Source: Burkholderia metallica
GTDB taxonomy: Bacteria; Pseudomonadota; Gammaproteobacteria; Burkholderiales; Burkholderiaceae
Length of the DNA stretch: 64,000 nt
NCBI RefSeq assembly: GCF_902832845.1
Contig: NZ_CADFDB010000018.1
Location: forward strand, 30,107 to 94,106
Direction: 5' to 3'
The position numbers and the translations under genes are program-made. Below the pieces are notes generated by a model. That model was not told the origin of the DNA and did not search any database. It saw only the letters and a list, made by a program, of their open reading frames with translations. Every line of letters starts with the position of its first letter. Position 1 is the first letter of the stretch. Shown piece after piece: positions 35,350 through 44,487 of this stretch.

Positions 35350-38300
35350 ATGGCTGCCGTGACGCCTACCCCCATCCAGTCCATCCTGATCGCGAACCGC
35401 TCGGAAATCTCGATCCGCGTGATGCGTGCCGCCGCCGAGCTGAACATGCGTACGGTGGCCGTGTATTCGAAGGAAGACCGGCTCGCGCTGCATCGCTTCA
35501 AGGCGGACGAGAGCTACCTGATCGGCGAGGGCAAGAAGCCGCTCGCCGCGTATCTGGACATCGACGACATCCTGCGTGTCGCGCGGCAGGCGAAGGTCGA
35601 CGCGATTCACCCCGGTTACGGCTTCCTGTCCGAGAACCCCGAGTTCGCGCAGGCCGTGATCGACGCCGGCATCCGCTGGATCGGCCCGTCGCCCGGCGTG
35701 ATGCGCACGCTCGGCAACAAGGTGGCCGCGCGCAATGCGGCGATCGCGGCCGGCGTGCCGGTGATGCCCGCGACCGCGCCGCTGCCGGACGATCTCGACG
35801 CTTGCAAGGCGCTGGCCGAAGAAGTCGGCTATCCGCTGATGCTCAAGGCGAGCTGGGGCGGCGGCGGGCGCGGGATGCGCGTGCTGGAAAGTGCTCAGGA
35901 CCTCGAGACCCTGCTGCCTGTCGCGCGGCGCGAAGCGCTGGCCGCGTTCGGCAACGACGAGGTGTACGTCGAGAAGCTCGTGCGCAACGCGCGGCACGTC
36001 GAAGTGCAGGTGCTCGGCGACCTGCACGGCACGGTCGTGCACCTGTACGAACGCGACTGCACGGTGCAGCGGCGCAACCAGAAGGTGGTCGAGCGCGCGC
36101 CGGCGCCGTATCTCGATCACGATGGCCGTCACGCGCTGTGCGAATCGGCGCTGCGGCTGATGCGCGCCGTGGGCTATACGCATGCAGGCACCGTCGAATT
36201 CCTGATGGATGCCGACAGCGGCCAGTTCTACTTCATCGAGGTGAACCCGCGCATTCAGGTCGAGCACACGGTGACCGAGATGATCACCGGGATCGACATC
36301 GTGAAGGCGCAGATCCGCATCACGGAAGGCGGACGGATCGGGCTGGCAGAGGACGTCGCGAACGGCGACGGCGCGATCGTCGAGCGTGCGGCCGGCGTGC
36401 CGGCGCAGCACGCGATTCCGCTGAACGGCTATGCGCTGCAATGCCGGATCACGACCGAAGACCCGGAGAACGATTTCCTGCCCGATTACGGGCGGCTGAC
36501 CGCGTACCGCAGCGCGGCGGGCTTCGGCGTGCGGCTCGACGCGGGCACCGCGTACGGCGGCGCGGTGATCACGCCGTACTACGACTCGCTGCTCGTCAAG
36601 GTAACGACGTGGGCGCCGACGGCGGCCGAATCGATTCATCGGATGGATCGCGCGCTGCGCGAGTTCCGGATTCGCGGCGTCACGTCGAACCTGCAGTTCC
36701 TGGAAAACGTGATCAACCATCCGGCCTTCATTGCGGGCGACGTGACGACGCGCTTCATCGACAGGACCCCTGAACTACTCGAATTCGCGAAGCGCGGCGA
36801 TCGTGCGACGAAGCTGCTGCGCTATCTCGGCGAGCTGAACGTGAACGGCAATGCCGAGGTGAACGGCCGCACGCTGCCGGCGCTGCCGCTGTCGAAGCCG
36901 GTGCTACCGAAGGTCGATACGGCGGTGGCGATTCCGGCCGGCACGCGCGACCGGCTGCACGCACTCGGACCGGAAAAGTTCGCGCGCTGGATGCTCGACC
37001 GGAAAGAAGTGCTGCTGACCGACACGACAATGCGCGATGCGCACCAGTCGCTGTTCGCGACGCGCATGCGCACCGCCGACATGCTGCCGATCGCACCGTT
37101 CTACGCGCGCGAGCTGTCGCAGCTGTTCTCGCTCGAATGCTGGGGCGGCGCGACCTTCGACGTCGCGCTGCGCTTCCTGAAGGAAGACCCGTGGGAACGC
37201 CTCGCGCTGCTGCGCGAGCGCGTGCCGAACATCCTGTTCCAGATGCTGCTGCGCGGCTCGAACGCGGTCGGCTATACGAACTACGCGGACAACGTCGTGC
37301 GCTTCTTCGTGCAGCAGGCGGCAAGCGCGGGCGTCGACGTGTTCCGCGTGTTCGACTCGCTGAACTGGGTGCGCAACATGCGCGTCGCAATCGATGCGGT
37401 GGGCGAAAGCGGGATGCTGTGCGAAGGCGCGATCTGCTACACCGGCGACCTGTTCGACACGTCGCGTTCGAAGTACGACCTCAAGTATTACGTCGGCATC
37501 GCGCGCGAACTGCAGCAGGCCGGCGTGCACGTGCTCGGCATCAAGGACATGGCCGGCATCTGCCGCCCGCAGGCGGTCGCGACGCTCGTGAAGACGCTCA
37601 AGGAAGAAACCGGGCTGCCCGTGCATTTCCATACGCACGACACGAGCGGCATCGCCGCAGCGTCGGTGCTCGCGGCGGTCGAAGCCGGCTGCGACGCGGT
37701 GGATGGCGCACTCGACGCGATGAGCGGGCTGACCTCGCAGCCGAACCTGTCGAGCATCGCGGCCGCGCTGGCCGGCAGCGCGCGCGATCCGGGGTTGAAC
37801 CCGGACCGCCTGCACGAAGCATCGATGTACTGGGAAGGCGTGCGCCGCTACTACGCGCCGTTCGAATCGGAGATTCGCGCGGGCACGGCCGACGTGTACC
37901 GCCACGAAATGCCGGGTGGCCAATATACGAATCTGCGCGAGCAGGCGCGCTCGCTCGGCATCGATCATCGCTGGACCGAGGTATCGCGCGCGTATGCGGA
38001 CGTGAACCGGCTGTTCGGCGACATCGTCAAGGTCACGCCGACGTCGAAGGTGGTCGGCGACATGGCGCTGATGATGGTCGCGAACGACCTGAGCGTGGAC
38101 GACGTGCGCAATCCGGACAAGGACATCGCGTTCCCGGAATCGGTCGTGTCGCTGTTCAAGGGCGAACTGGGCTTCCCGCCGGACGGCTTCCCGGCGGAGC
38201 TGTCGCGCAAGGTGCTCAAGAGCGAGCCGCCGGCGCCGTATCGCCCGGGCGACCAGATTCCGCCGGTCGATCTGGCCGCGGTGCGCAAGCAGGCCGAGGC

Positions 38301-38868
38301 CGCGTGCGAGCAGCCGCTCGACGACCGGCAACTGGCGTCGTACCTGATGTATCCGAAGCAGACGGTCGACTACTACGCGCACGTGCGCGCGTACAGCGAC
38401 ACGTCGGTGGTACCGACGCCCGCGTTCCTGTACGGGCTGCAGCCGCAGGAGGAAGTGGCGATCGACATTTCGCCGGGCAAGACGCTGCTCGTGTCGCTGC
38501 AGGGGCAGCACGCCGATGCGCAGGACGGCGTGGTGAAGGTGCAGTTCGAACTGAACGGCCAGTCGCGCACGGCGCTCGTCGAGCAGAAGACGGTCGTGCA
38601 TGCGGGCAAGGAGCGGCATGGCCTGCAGCGGGCCGATCCGGCGAATCCGCTGCACGTGGCCGCGCCGATGCCGGGGTCGGTCGTGACGGTGGCGGTGCGG
38701 CCGGGCCAGCGCGTAACGGCCGGCACGACGCTGATCGCGCTGGAGGCGATGAAAATGGAAACCCACATCGCGGCAGAGCGCGATTGCGAAATCGCGGCCG
38801 TGCATGTGAAGCCGGGCGAGCGCGTCGCGGCGAAGGATCTGCTGATCGAGTTGAAGGGCGCGGCGTAA
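35350..38868 (+). CDS. pyc: Pyruvate carboxylase, single chain
   Basis: This 1172-residue biotin enzyme converts pyruvate, bicarbonate and ATP to oxaloacetate. In order it has a biotin carboxylase domain (ILIANRSEISIRVMRAA, then the ATP-grasp GGGGRGMRV), a carboxyltransferase domain with DTTMRDAHQSLFATR and the metal-binding HFHTHDTSG, and a C-terminal biotinyl domain with EAMKMETH. The ATG at 35350 fits the family start; a 35-residue upstream extension has no similarity. It would replenish oxaloacetate when acetyl-CoA is made by the nearby pathways. Confidence 0.95.
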   Translation: MAAVTPTPIQSILIANRSEISIRVMRAAAELNMRTVAVYSKEDRLALHRFKADESYLIGEGKKPLAAYLDIDDILRVARQAKVDAIHPGYGFLSENPEFAQAVIDAGIRWIGPSPGVMRTLGNKVAARNAAIAAGVPVMPATAPLPDDLDACKALAEEVGYPLMLKASWGGGGRGMRVLESAQDLETLLPVARREALAAFGNDEVYVEKLVRNARHVEVQVLGDLHGTVVHLYERDCTVQRRNQKVVERAPAPYLDHDGRHALCESALRLMRAVGYTHAGTVEFLMDADSGQFYFIEVNPRIQVEHTVTEMITGIDIVKAQIRITEGGRIGLAEDVANGDGAIVERAAGVPAQHAIPLNGYALQCRITTEDPENDFLPDYGRLTAYRSAAGFGVRLDAGTAYGGAVITPYYDSLLVKVTTWAPTAAESIHRMDRALREFRIRGVTSNLQFLENVINHPAFIAGDVTTRFIDRTPELLEFAKRGDRATKLLRYLGELNVNGNAEVNGRTLPALPLSKPVLPKVDTAVAIPAGTRDRLHALGPEKFARWMLDRKEVLLTDTTMRDAHQSLFATRMRTADMLPIAPFYARELSQLFSLECWGGATFDVALRFLKEDPWERLALLRERVPNILFQMLLRGSNAVGYTNYADNVVRFFVQQAASAGVDVFRVFDSLNWVRNMRVAIDAVGESGMLCEGAICYTGDLFDTSRSKYDLKYYVGIARELQQAGVHVLGIKDMAGICRPQAVATLVKTLKEETGLPVHFHTHDTSGIAAASVLAAVEAGCDAVDGALDAMSGLTSQPNLSSIAAALAGSARDPGLNPDRLHEASMYWEGVRRYYAPFESEIRAGTADVYRHEMPGGQYTNLREQARSLGIDHRWTEVSRAYADVNRLFGDIVKVTPTSKVVGDMALMMVANDLSVDDVRNPDKDIAFPESVVSLFKGELGFPPDGFPAELSRKVLKSEPPAPYRPGDQIPPVDLAAVRKQAEAACEQPLDDRQLASYLMYPKQTVDYYAHVRAYSDTSVVPTPAFLYGLQPQEEVAIDISPGKTLLVSLQGQHADAQDGVVKVQFELNGQSRTALVEQKTVVHAGKERHGLQRADPANPLHVAAPMPGSVVTVAVRPGQRVTAGTTLIALEAMKMETHIAAERDCEIAAVHVKPGERVAAKDLLIELKGAA

Positions 38869-38894
38869 CCCGCGCGTCGCCGGATGCGTGATGC

Positions 38895-38923
38895 GGCAGG
38901 CCGTCGCCACCCAGCGGCCTGCC
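38895..38923 (+). terminator. Hairpin after pyc
   Basis: GGCAGGCCG (38895-38903) and CGGCCTGCC (38915-38923) form a perfect nine-base stem 26 bases after the pyc stop. No T-run follows, so it is a weak candidate terminator. Confidence 0.45.
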
Positions 38924-39013
38924 TTGCAGGCATGGCTCGAATCGATCGGGTTCGGGGATGGCGGGCCGCGCGCCAGCTGCGGCGGCGCGACGCGTGTCCG
39001 GAATCGATTCCGT

Positions 39014-39129
39014 GTTCCGTACATTGATCGATCTTCCCGCGCGCGTTCCGTCTCGAAATAGTTGGGAAGCCCTGCGCCCGACCGTGGGTGCCCGATTGTC
39101 GCTTCGATTCGTGTTTCAAAGTACGGAAC
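39014..39129. promoter_or_regulatory. GTTCCGTAC elements (copies 2 and 3) upstream of the IclR pair
   Basis: GTTCCGTAC is at 39014-39022 and its reverse complement GTACGGAAC at 39121-39129. A related GTTCCGTCTCGAAA is at 39045-39058. All lie 170-285 bases before the first IclR gene. The cluster suggests autoregulation by one of these regulators; this is inference. No gene is seen in the 430-base gap. Confidence 0.55.
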
Positions 39130-39296
39130 ATATCGGCGCTACAATTGACTCGCTTCCCGGTTGGCTCGTGTAATGAAGCCATCGGACGGTCGCATGGGGC
39201 GAGCGCCGCCACCGCATGTGGCGTCCCGCCCCGACCGGTCGGGACGAGCAGTTCATGGCCGCTTCCAGAGCCGGATCGAGACGAACGGAGCAATCG

Positions 39297-40166
39297 ATGT
39301 CACCGCAGGCACACCGGGCAGCGCTGCCCCTGGCAGCACAGGAAAACGCGAGTTGGCACGATGCGCCGATCGGCGACGGCGAGAGCCCGGACGGCGCGAA
39401 TGCCTCCCGCGCGATGGTCGTGCCGCTGGCGAGAAGCCTGGCCATCCTGGCCGCGTTCTCTCCGCACGAGCCTTGGCTTGGCAATCAGGAACTCGTGATC
39501 GAAACGGGCATCCCCGCGCCGACGGTGTCGCGGATGCTGCGCTCGCTCGTCGCGCTCGGCTATCTTCATTACTCGCCGCAGCGCCGCAAGTATCGGCTGG
39601 CGGCCCCCGTGCTGTCGCTCGGCTACGCGGCGATCGCGCATTCCAACGTTCAACTGCTCGCGCGACTCGAGATGCAGGCGTTCGCGAACGCGAGCGACAC
39701 CTACGTGATGCTCGGCACGCGCGACCGTCTCGACGTGATCGTGCTGGAAACGTGCGCGGCCAAGCCCGCGTCGGTTGACCTGAAGCTGTACGCGGGCACC
39801 CGTCTGCGCATCGCGTCGTCGCCGATGGGCTGGGCGTTGCTGGCCGCGTTGCCGGAACTCGAACGCTTCTACCTGCTCGGCAACATCGAACGCAAGACGG
39901 GGCGCGACTGGCCCAACCTGCGCCGCCGCATCAGCGAAGGCATTTCGCAGGTGCACAACGTCGGCTATTGCCTGTCGCTCGGCGAGTGGGAGCCGGACCT
40001 GACGATCCTCGCGGTGCCGCTGGTGGTGCAGGATCACACGCCGCTCGTGCTCGCCTGTATCGGTCGCAGCGCGCGGCTCGGGCGCGCGCGGGTCGAACGC
40101 GAACTCGGGCCGCGGCTGGTGGCGGCGGCACAGCATCTGCAGGAGCAGGCGGTCGTCATCGACTGA
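39297..40166 (+). CDS. IclR-family transcriptional regulator (first of a tandem pair)
   Basis: This is a 289-residue regulator. After a variable N-terminus, the winged helix is near residues 45-100 (LAILAAFSPHEPWLGNQELV, PAPTVSRMLRSLVALGYL). The IclR effector domain follows (YVMLGTRDRLDVIVLE, LRIASSPMGWALLAALP, GYCLSLGEWEPDLTILAVPL). The start at 39297 is set by GGAG six bases upstream. It ends seven bases before a second IclR gene. It probably controls the surrounding acyl-CoA genes. Confidence 0.9.
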   Translation: MSPQAHRAALPLAAQENASWHDAPIGDGESPDGANASRAMVVPLARSLAILAAFSPHEPWLGNQELVIETGIPAPTVSRMLRSLVALGYLHYSPQRRKYRLAAPVLSLGYAAIAHSNVQLLARLEMQAFANASDTYVMLGTRDRLDVIVLETCAAKPASVDLKLYAGTRLRIASSPMGWALLAALPELERFYLLGNIERKTGRDWPNLRRRISEGISQVHNVGYCLSLGEWEPDLTILAVPLVVQDHTPLVLACIGRSARLGRARVERELGPRLVAAAQHLQEQAVVID

Positions 40167-40173
40167 CTCGAAC

Positions 40174-40962
40174 ATGAACCGGACCGACAAGCAACAGGGC
40201 GTCACGCTGACCGTCGAGCGCGGGCTCGAGGTGCTCCACGCGTTTCGTGCGGCCCGCGCGCCGCTGTCCAACGCGGAACTGGTGCGGCGCACCGGCCTGC
40301 CGAAAGCCACGGTATCGCGGCTGACCACGACGCTGATCTCGATCGGCTACCTGCGCAGGGTGGGCGGCGGGCGTCAGTTCGAGCTCAGTGCCGGCGCATT
40401 GAGCATCGGCCACGCGTATCTGGAAGCGAATCCCGTCACGCGTCTCGTCACGCCCGTGATGCAGAAGCTGGCCGACAAGCTGAACCTGTCGGTCGCGCTC
40501 GCGGTCCCGCATCGGCTCGACATGGTGTATATCGCGTGGCGCGCGAGCGCCCGGATCGCGACGCTGCGCCTTGGCGTCGGTTCGCTGCTGCCGATGGCGA
40601 CGACCGCGGTCGGCCGTGCGTATCTGTACGGGCTGCCGGACGCGGCGCGCGAGCCGTTGATGGCCGAGCTGCTCGACGCGGCGGGCAACGATGCGGACAC
40701 CGTCCGCGAGAACCTCGATGCGGCGTTCGACGATCTGAAGCAGTCGGGCGTGTGCATGTCGGTCGGCGAATATCAGCGTAATGCCTACGGCATCGCGTTG
40801 CCGATCGTGGTCGGCCGCACCCGTACGCTGATGGCGCTGAATTGCGGGGCCGTGGAACTGGAGCCGGACATCACGGCGATCCGCCAGCGCGTGACGCCCG
40901 AATTGAAGGCGGCGGCCGAGACGCTGTCCTTCATCCTGAGCGACGTCGACTGCGAGCCCTGA
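40174..40962 (+). CDS. IclR-family transcriptional regulator (second of a tandem pair)
   Basis: This is a 262-residue IclR protein. The winged helix is at residues 8-70 (TVERGLEVLHAFRAARAPLS, GLPKATVSRLTTTLISIGYL), and the effector-binding domain follows (LLPMATTAVGRAYLYGLP, GVCMSVGEYQRNAYGIALPI). It is only moderately similar to the first gene, so this is an old duplication or two recruited regulators. The pair is co-transcribed. Confidence 0.9.
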   Translation: MNRTDKQQGVTLTVERGLEVLHAFRAARAPLSNAELVRRTGLPKATVSRLTTTLISIGYLRRVGGGRQFELSAGALSIGHAYLEANPVTRLVTPVMQKLADKLNLSVALAVPHRLDMVYIAWRASARIATLRLGVGSLLPMATTAVGRAYLYGLPDAAREPLMAELLDAAGNDADTVRENLDAAFDDLKQSGVCMSVGEYQRNAYGIALPIVVGRTRTLMALNCGAVELEPDITAIRQRVTPELKAAAETLSFILSDVDCEP

Positions 40963-41001
40963 ACATCGGTGCGCACGCGAACGCCAGCCGGCTTCGAAAG
41001 C

Positions 41002-41022
41002 TAACTAATGATAGTTATATTG
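41002..41022. promoter_or_regulatory. Shared catabolic operator, copy E (nitroreductase)
   Basis: TAACTAATGATAGTTA (41002-41017) is a perfect palindrome with arms TAACTA and TAGTTA, followed by TATTG. Over 21 bases it matches copy C (upstream of the enoyl-CoA hydratase) at 17 positions. It lies 44 bases upstream of the nitroreductase start. Confidence 0.55.
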
Positions 41023-41065
41023 AATCGATATGGCGCCGTCAGGTGCCGGTAACCGGAGACGTTTC

Positions 41066-41779
41066 ATGCAAGCGCAAGCCGAGTACGAGGATTGGGGTGT
41101 CCGGCCGATCGCCGACGCGGAAGCGATCGAGCGCCTTTCGTGCGGGCGTTTCACCTGCCGCGCGTACCTGCCGGATGCCGTGCCGACCGACATGATCGAG
41201 CGCATCGTCGACATCGCGAAACGCGCGGCGTCGTGGTGCAACGTGCAGCCGTGGCACGCGACCGTGACGTCGCGCGACACGACCGAGCGCTTCCGCGAGG
41301 CGCTCGTCGCGCATGCCACGCAGTATCCCGGGATCGACTCCGACATACCGTTCCCGGACGAATATCGCGGCGTGTACGGCGAGCGGCGCAGGGAAGTCGG
41401 ATACGCGCTCTATGCGGCGCTCGGCATCGCACGCAGCGACAGGCCGGCGCGCGAGCGGCAGGTCGCGGAGAACTTCCGGCTGTTCGGCGCGCCGCATGTC
41501 GCGTTGCTGACGATACCGGCCGAACTGGGGCCGTATGCGGCGCTCGACTGCGGCGCGTTCGTCGCGACGTTCATGCTGGCGGCGCGGGCGCACGGCATTG
41601 CGACGACGGCGCAGGCGGCGCTGGCTCATCACGCCCGATTCATCCGCCGTTATTTCGGTATCGGCGACGAGCGGAAATTCGTCTGCGGCATCGGGTTCGG
41701 TTATGCCGACATGACGCATCCTGCGAACGCGTTCCGCTCCACCCGCGCGGCCACGGCGGACGTGATGCAGATGGTCTGA
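41066..41779 (+). CDS. Nitroreductase-family flavoprotein
   Basis: This is a 237-residue FMN-binding nitroreductase. The N-terminal motif RFTCRAYLPDAVP holds the SxRxF-like FMN contact. Further parts are RAASWCNVQPWHATV and the C-terminal GIGFGYADMTHPAN. Members reduce nitro groups, quinones or enones with NAD(P)H. The start has GGAGA six bases upstream. A shared operator sits directly before it, linking it to the catabolic regulon. Confidence 0.88.
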   Translation: MQAQAEYEDWGVRPIADAEAIERLSCGRFTCRAYLPDAVPTDMIERIVDIAKRAASWCNVQPWHATVTSRDTTERFREALVAHATQYPGIDSDIPFPDEYRGVYGERRREVGYALYAALGIARSDRPARERQVAENFRLFGAPHVALLTIPAELGPYAALDCGAFVATFMLAARAHGIATTAQAALAHHARFIRRYFGIGDERKFVCGIGFGYADMTHPANAFRSTRAATADVMQMV

Positions 41780-41894
41780 CGAGCGCCGCTCCGGCCGGCG
41801 TCCGCCGCGCACAGGGGTGACGATGACGGACCGGCGGATCGGCGGATGCAATCGGCAACGGCAGCGGCCGGCGCCCCCGAGGAAAGGAGAAGAC

Positions 41895-42311
41895 ATGATG
41901 GTTGGAACGACCGGCACGCCCGGCCCCGCGCTGGCGATCGTGCAGGCCGCTTGGAACGCGGCCGCGCGCGACTGGAATCCCGATGCGCTGACGGGCATCT
42001 ACACCGCGGATGCGCTGTTCTTTGGCGGCCGGCCCGGCCATTCGGCCGGGCGCGACGCGATTCGCGCGTACTTCGCTTCGTACGACGGAGTGATCCGGTC
42101 GGCCACGCTGGCGCTGGTGGAGCAGCACTTCATCCGGTTGAGCGACGACTGCTTTCTTGCGCAAGGCTACGGCGAATTCGCGTTCGTGCTCGGCGACGGC
42201 AACACGTCACGCTCGCGCTTGCGCACGACGCTTGTGATCGGGCTGCAACAGGACGAATGGAAAATACGCCAGCATCATTTCTCGACGTCGCCTGAAACGC
42301 CGCCGATCTGA
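41895..42311 (+). CDS. SnoaL/NTF2-like (DUF4440-type) protein
   Basis: This is a 138-residue NTF2-like protein: AIVQAAWNAAARDWNPDALTGIYTADALFFGG followed by GRDAIRAYF, a typical cone-shaped fold pattern used for ligand binding or for isomerase/hydrolase roles. AAGGAGA lies just before the ATG. It follows the nitroreductase by 115 bases in the same direction and may be co-expressed with it. The substrate is unknown. Confidence 0.82.
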   Translation: MMVGTTGTPGPALAIVQAAWNAAARDWNPDALTGIYTADALFFGGRPGHSAGRDAIRAYFASYDGVIRSATLALVEQHFIRLSDDCFLAQGYGEFAFVLGDGNTSRSRLRTTLVIGLQQDEWKIRQHHFSTSPETPPI

Positions 42312-42359
42312 ATCGGCGCGATCCGCATGCGCGGGCGTCCGGGCACCCGCGCGTCGCGC

Positions 42360-43271
42360 TTATGCGGCGGCGACGTGGCGCGCGAGAAACTGTTCGGCGG
42401 CCTGGCCGAACACGTCGTTGCGGTCGCCGGCGACCATGTGTCCCGCCGCGGCGACATTCACGTACTCCGCATGCGGACAGAGTTCGAGAAACTCGCGAAC
42501 GCCCGCCTCGCTGACCACATCGGAACTGCCGCCGCGCACCAGCAGCGTGGGGAGCGCGAGGTTGCGCGCACAGGCCGAGAAGCGCGCATGACGCGCATGC
42601 AGGTCGGTCGTCCCCGCGAGGAAGCGCGGGTCCCAGTGCCAGTGGTAGCGGCCGTCGTCGCCGAGCCGGACGTTCTTCGACAGGCCGGCGTGATTGCCCG
42701 GGCGCGATCGGTTCGGGCGGTAACGGCCGATCGCGTCGGCGACCTCGTCGAGCGAGCCGAAGCCGTCCGGATTCTGCTGCATGAAGGTCCTGATGCGCGC
42801 AACGCCGGCCGGCTCGGTGTACGGCACGATGTCGACCAGGATCAGCGCGCGCGCATCGATTCGGCGCTCACCGATCGCGACCAGGCTGGTGCCGCCACCC
42901 AGCGATGCGCCGATGAGCACCGGGCGGCGCCCGCCAAGCGCATCGACGACGTCGCGCAGATCGCTGACGAACGCGTCCTGGCTGTAGTCGCCCTCGGGGC
43001 TCCAGTCGGAGTCTCCATGCCCGCGCGCGTCGTAGGCGACGGAGAAGTAGCCCGCGCCGCCCAGCAGCGCGCCCGTGCCGCCCCATGCATGACGTGTCTG
43101 GCCGCCGCCATGGAGCAGCACGACGAGCGGGGCATCCGGATGCCCCCACGTATCGCCGGCGAGTTGCACACCATCGGACGCACGCCACAGATGCATGGGA
43201 TCGGGGGTACCGGGAAGCCGGTTGCCCGGTCGGGTCGGGGCTCGTCCGGCGGATTCGGTTGATGAGGGCAT
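42360..43271 (-). CDS. Alpha/beta hydrolase
   Basis: This is a 303-residue hydrolase. It has the oxyanion motif VVLLHGGGQTRHAWGG, the strand YDARGHGDSDWSPEGDYSQD, the nucleophile Ser in LIGASLGGGTS (GxSxG) and the catalytic His in AAGHMVAGDRND near the end. Members cleave esters, lactones or ring-fission C-C bonds. It is paralogous to the hydrolase at 44488, and both flank a TetR regulator. It is divergent from the TetR gene. Confidence 0.9.
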   Translation of the reverse strand: MPSSTESAGRAPTRPGNRLPGTPDPMHLWRASDGVQLAGDTWGHPDAPLVVLLHGGGQTRHAWGGTGALLGGAGYFSVAYDARGHGDSDWSPEGDYSQDAFVSDLRDVVDALGGRRPVLIGASLGGGTSLVAIGERRIDARALILVDIVPYTEPAGVARIRTFMQQNPDGFGSLDEVADAIGRYRPNRSRPGNHAGLSKNVRLGDDGRYHWHWDPRFLAGTTDLHARHARFSACARNLALPTLLVRGGSSDVVSEAGVREFLELCPHAEYVNVAAAGHMVAGDRNDVFGQAAEQFLARHVAAA

Positions 43272-43379
43272 GACAGGGCGATGATTGACGGAACGGAGAA
43301 GGGCGGACCGGTCGTCGGGTCTGCCGCGCCTTCAAACTTCGCCGCTGCGCGCATGCGTGTCAATGCGGCCGGCAGACGC

Positions 43380-43388
43380 GTTCCGTAC
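43380..43388 (+). promoter_or_regulatory. GTTCCGTAC element (copy 4)
   Basis: An exact GTTCCGTAC lies 109 bases upstream of the alpha/beta hydrolase gene at 42360-43271. Its downstream flank CAGTGATCG resembles copy 2 (CATTGATCG). Confidence 0.55.
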
Positions 43389-43557
43389 AGTGATCGTGCG
43401 GCCGATATGCGGTTCGGCCATAGCCGGCGGGCGGCTTCGCGACGCCGATCCGCCGGCGAGAGATTCAGGCAATCGCGGGGCCGCCCGGCCACGCGCGGCG
43501 GGCCGACCAGCCGCGTCCGGGTTCGCTGGCTCGCGCCCTGAAAATACGCTACCCTCT

Positions 43558-43572
43558 CAAACATTAGTTTTG
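43558..43572. promoter_or_regulatory. Shared catabolic operator, weaker copy F (TetR/hydrolase gap)
   Basis: CAAACATTAGTTTTG at 43558-43572 is palindrome-like (CAAAC and GTTTTG). Its complement matches the left part of copy A at 11 of 15 bases. It lies about 200 bases before the TetR gene at 43771, in a 500-base gap between divergent genes. The match is weak. Confidence 0.35.
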
Positions 43573-43770
43573 TGCCGCATGGCGGCATCCGAGAGGATCA
43601 GGCAGCACCCCGGGGAGACGGAGCACGCCAGCGGCCGCCATCGGCGAACCGGAACGGCACGGGATGATCACTCGCAAGCGTCCTGCACGACGCTGCCGGC
43701 CGGGCGCCGTTCATGCGGCATCCGGATTTCCTATTTCATCTTGATAACAGCGGACGGCTGATACACGAAC

Positions 43771-44439
43771 GTGCGAAAGCGAAATGTAAATCCCAGCGCG
43801 GATACCCGGGAAACCTTGCTGCGGCTTGCCGCACGCTCCTTTGCGACACAGGGCTATGCCGCGACGACGATGCGCGCCATTGCCGACCAGGCCGGGATCG
43901 AGGCAGCCAGCATCTACTATCACTTCTCGTCGAAGGAAGAACTGGTCGACGTCGTGATGGAGCACGGCGCGGACAGCATCGTGCAGCACATCAAGGACCA
44001 TTTCGACGCGCTGCCGCCCGATGCGACGGCCGAAGCCCGCTTCAAGGCGGCGCTGCTCGGGCAGATGAGCGCGCTGATCAAGTTCGGCGACTACGCGCTT
44101 GCGCACGGCCGGCTGCTGACCCAGCTTCCGGACAAGGTGCGGGAGCGCCAGGTCAAGCGGCGCGAGCGCCATCAGCAGCTGTGGACGGCCGTGTTCGACG
44201 ACTTGCGCGCCGAAGGATTCCTGCGCGAGGACGTCGACATCGCGCTGTGTCGCGTGTTCGTCCTCGGTTGCATCAACTCCGTCCAGACCTGGTTCGACCC
44301 GAAGAAGGGCTCGCTGGACAAGGTTGCCGATCAGCTCAGCACGATGTTCTTCGAGGGCGTGAAGCCGGAAGCAGGTGCGAAGCCCGCGACGAAAGCCAGG
44401 CGAAGCAGCCGCAAAGCCGAGCTGGCCGCATCGTCCTGA
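43771..44439 (+). CDS. TetR-family transcriptional regulator, candidate catabolic repressor
   Basis: This is a 222-residue TetR protein. The helix-turn-helix region is DTRETLLRLAARSFATQGYA, then MRAIADQAGIEAASIYYHFSSKEEL. The C-terminal domain is of the type found in acyl-CoA-responsive repressors (KstR2/FadR-like length and helix pattern), which is a loose judgement. The start is a GTG with only a weak ribosome-binding site. It sits between two paralogous hydrolases and near a shared operator copy, so it is a candidate master repressor of the region. Confidence 0.88.
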   Translation: MRKRNVNPSADTRETLLRLAARSFATQGYAATTMRAIADQAGIEAASIYYHFSSKEELVDVVMEHGADSIVQHIKDHFDALPPDATAEARFKAALLGQMSALIKFGDYALAHGRLLTQLPDKVRERQVKRRERHQQLWTAVFDDLRAEGFLREDVDIALCRVFVLGCINSVQTWFDPKKGSLDKVADQLSTMFFEGVKPEAGAKPATKARRSSRKAELAASS

Positions 44440-44487
44440 CGCTGCGTAGCGGATCGGCCGCGCCGTGCGCTTCACGACGCGGCCGGA

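Noticed and set aside
36904-39024. A 706-codon minus-strand frame
   Set aside because: It lies opposite pyruvate carboxylase, whose biotin and metal motifs are clear; the antisense product is low-complexity Arg/His/Ala.
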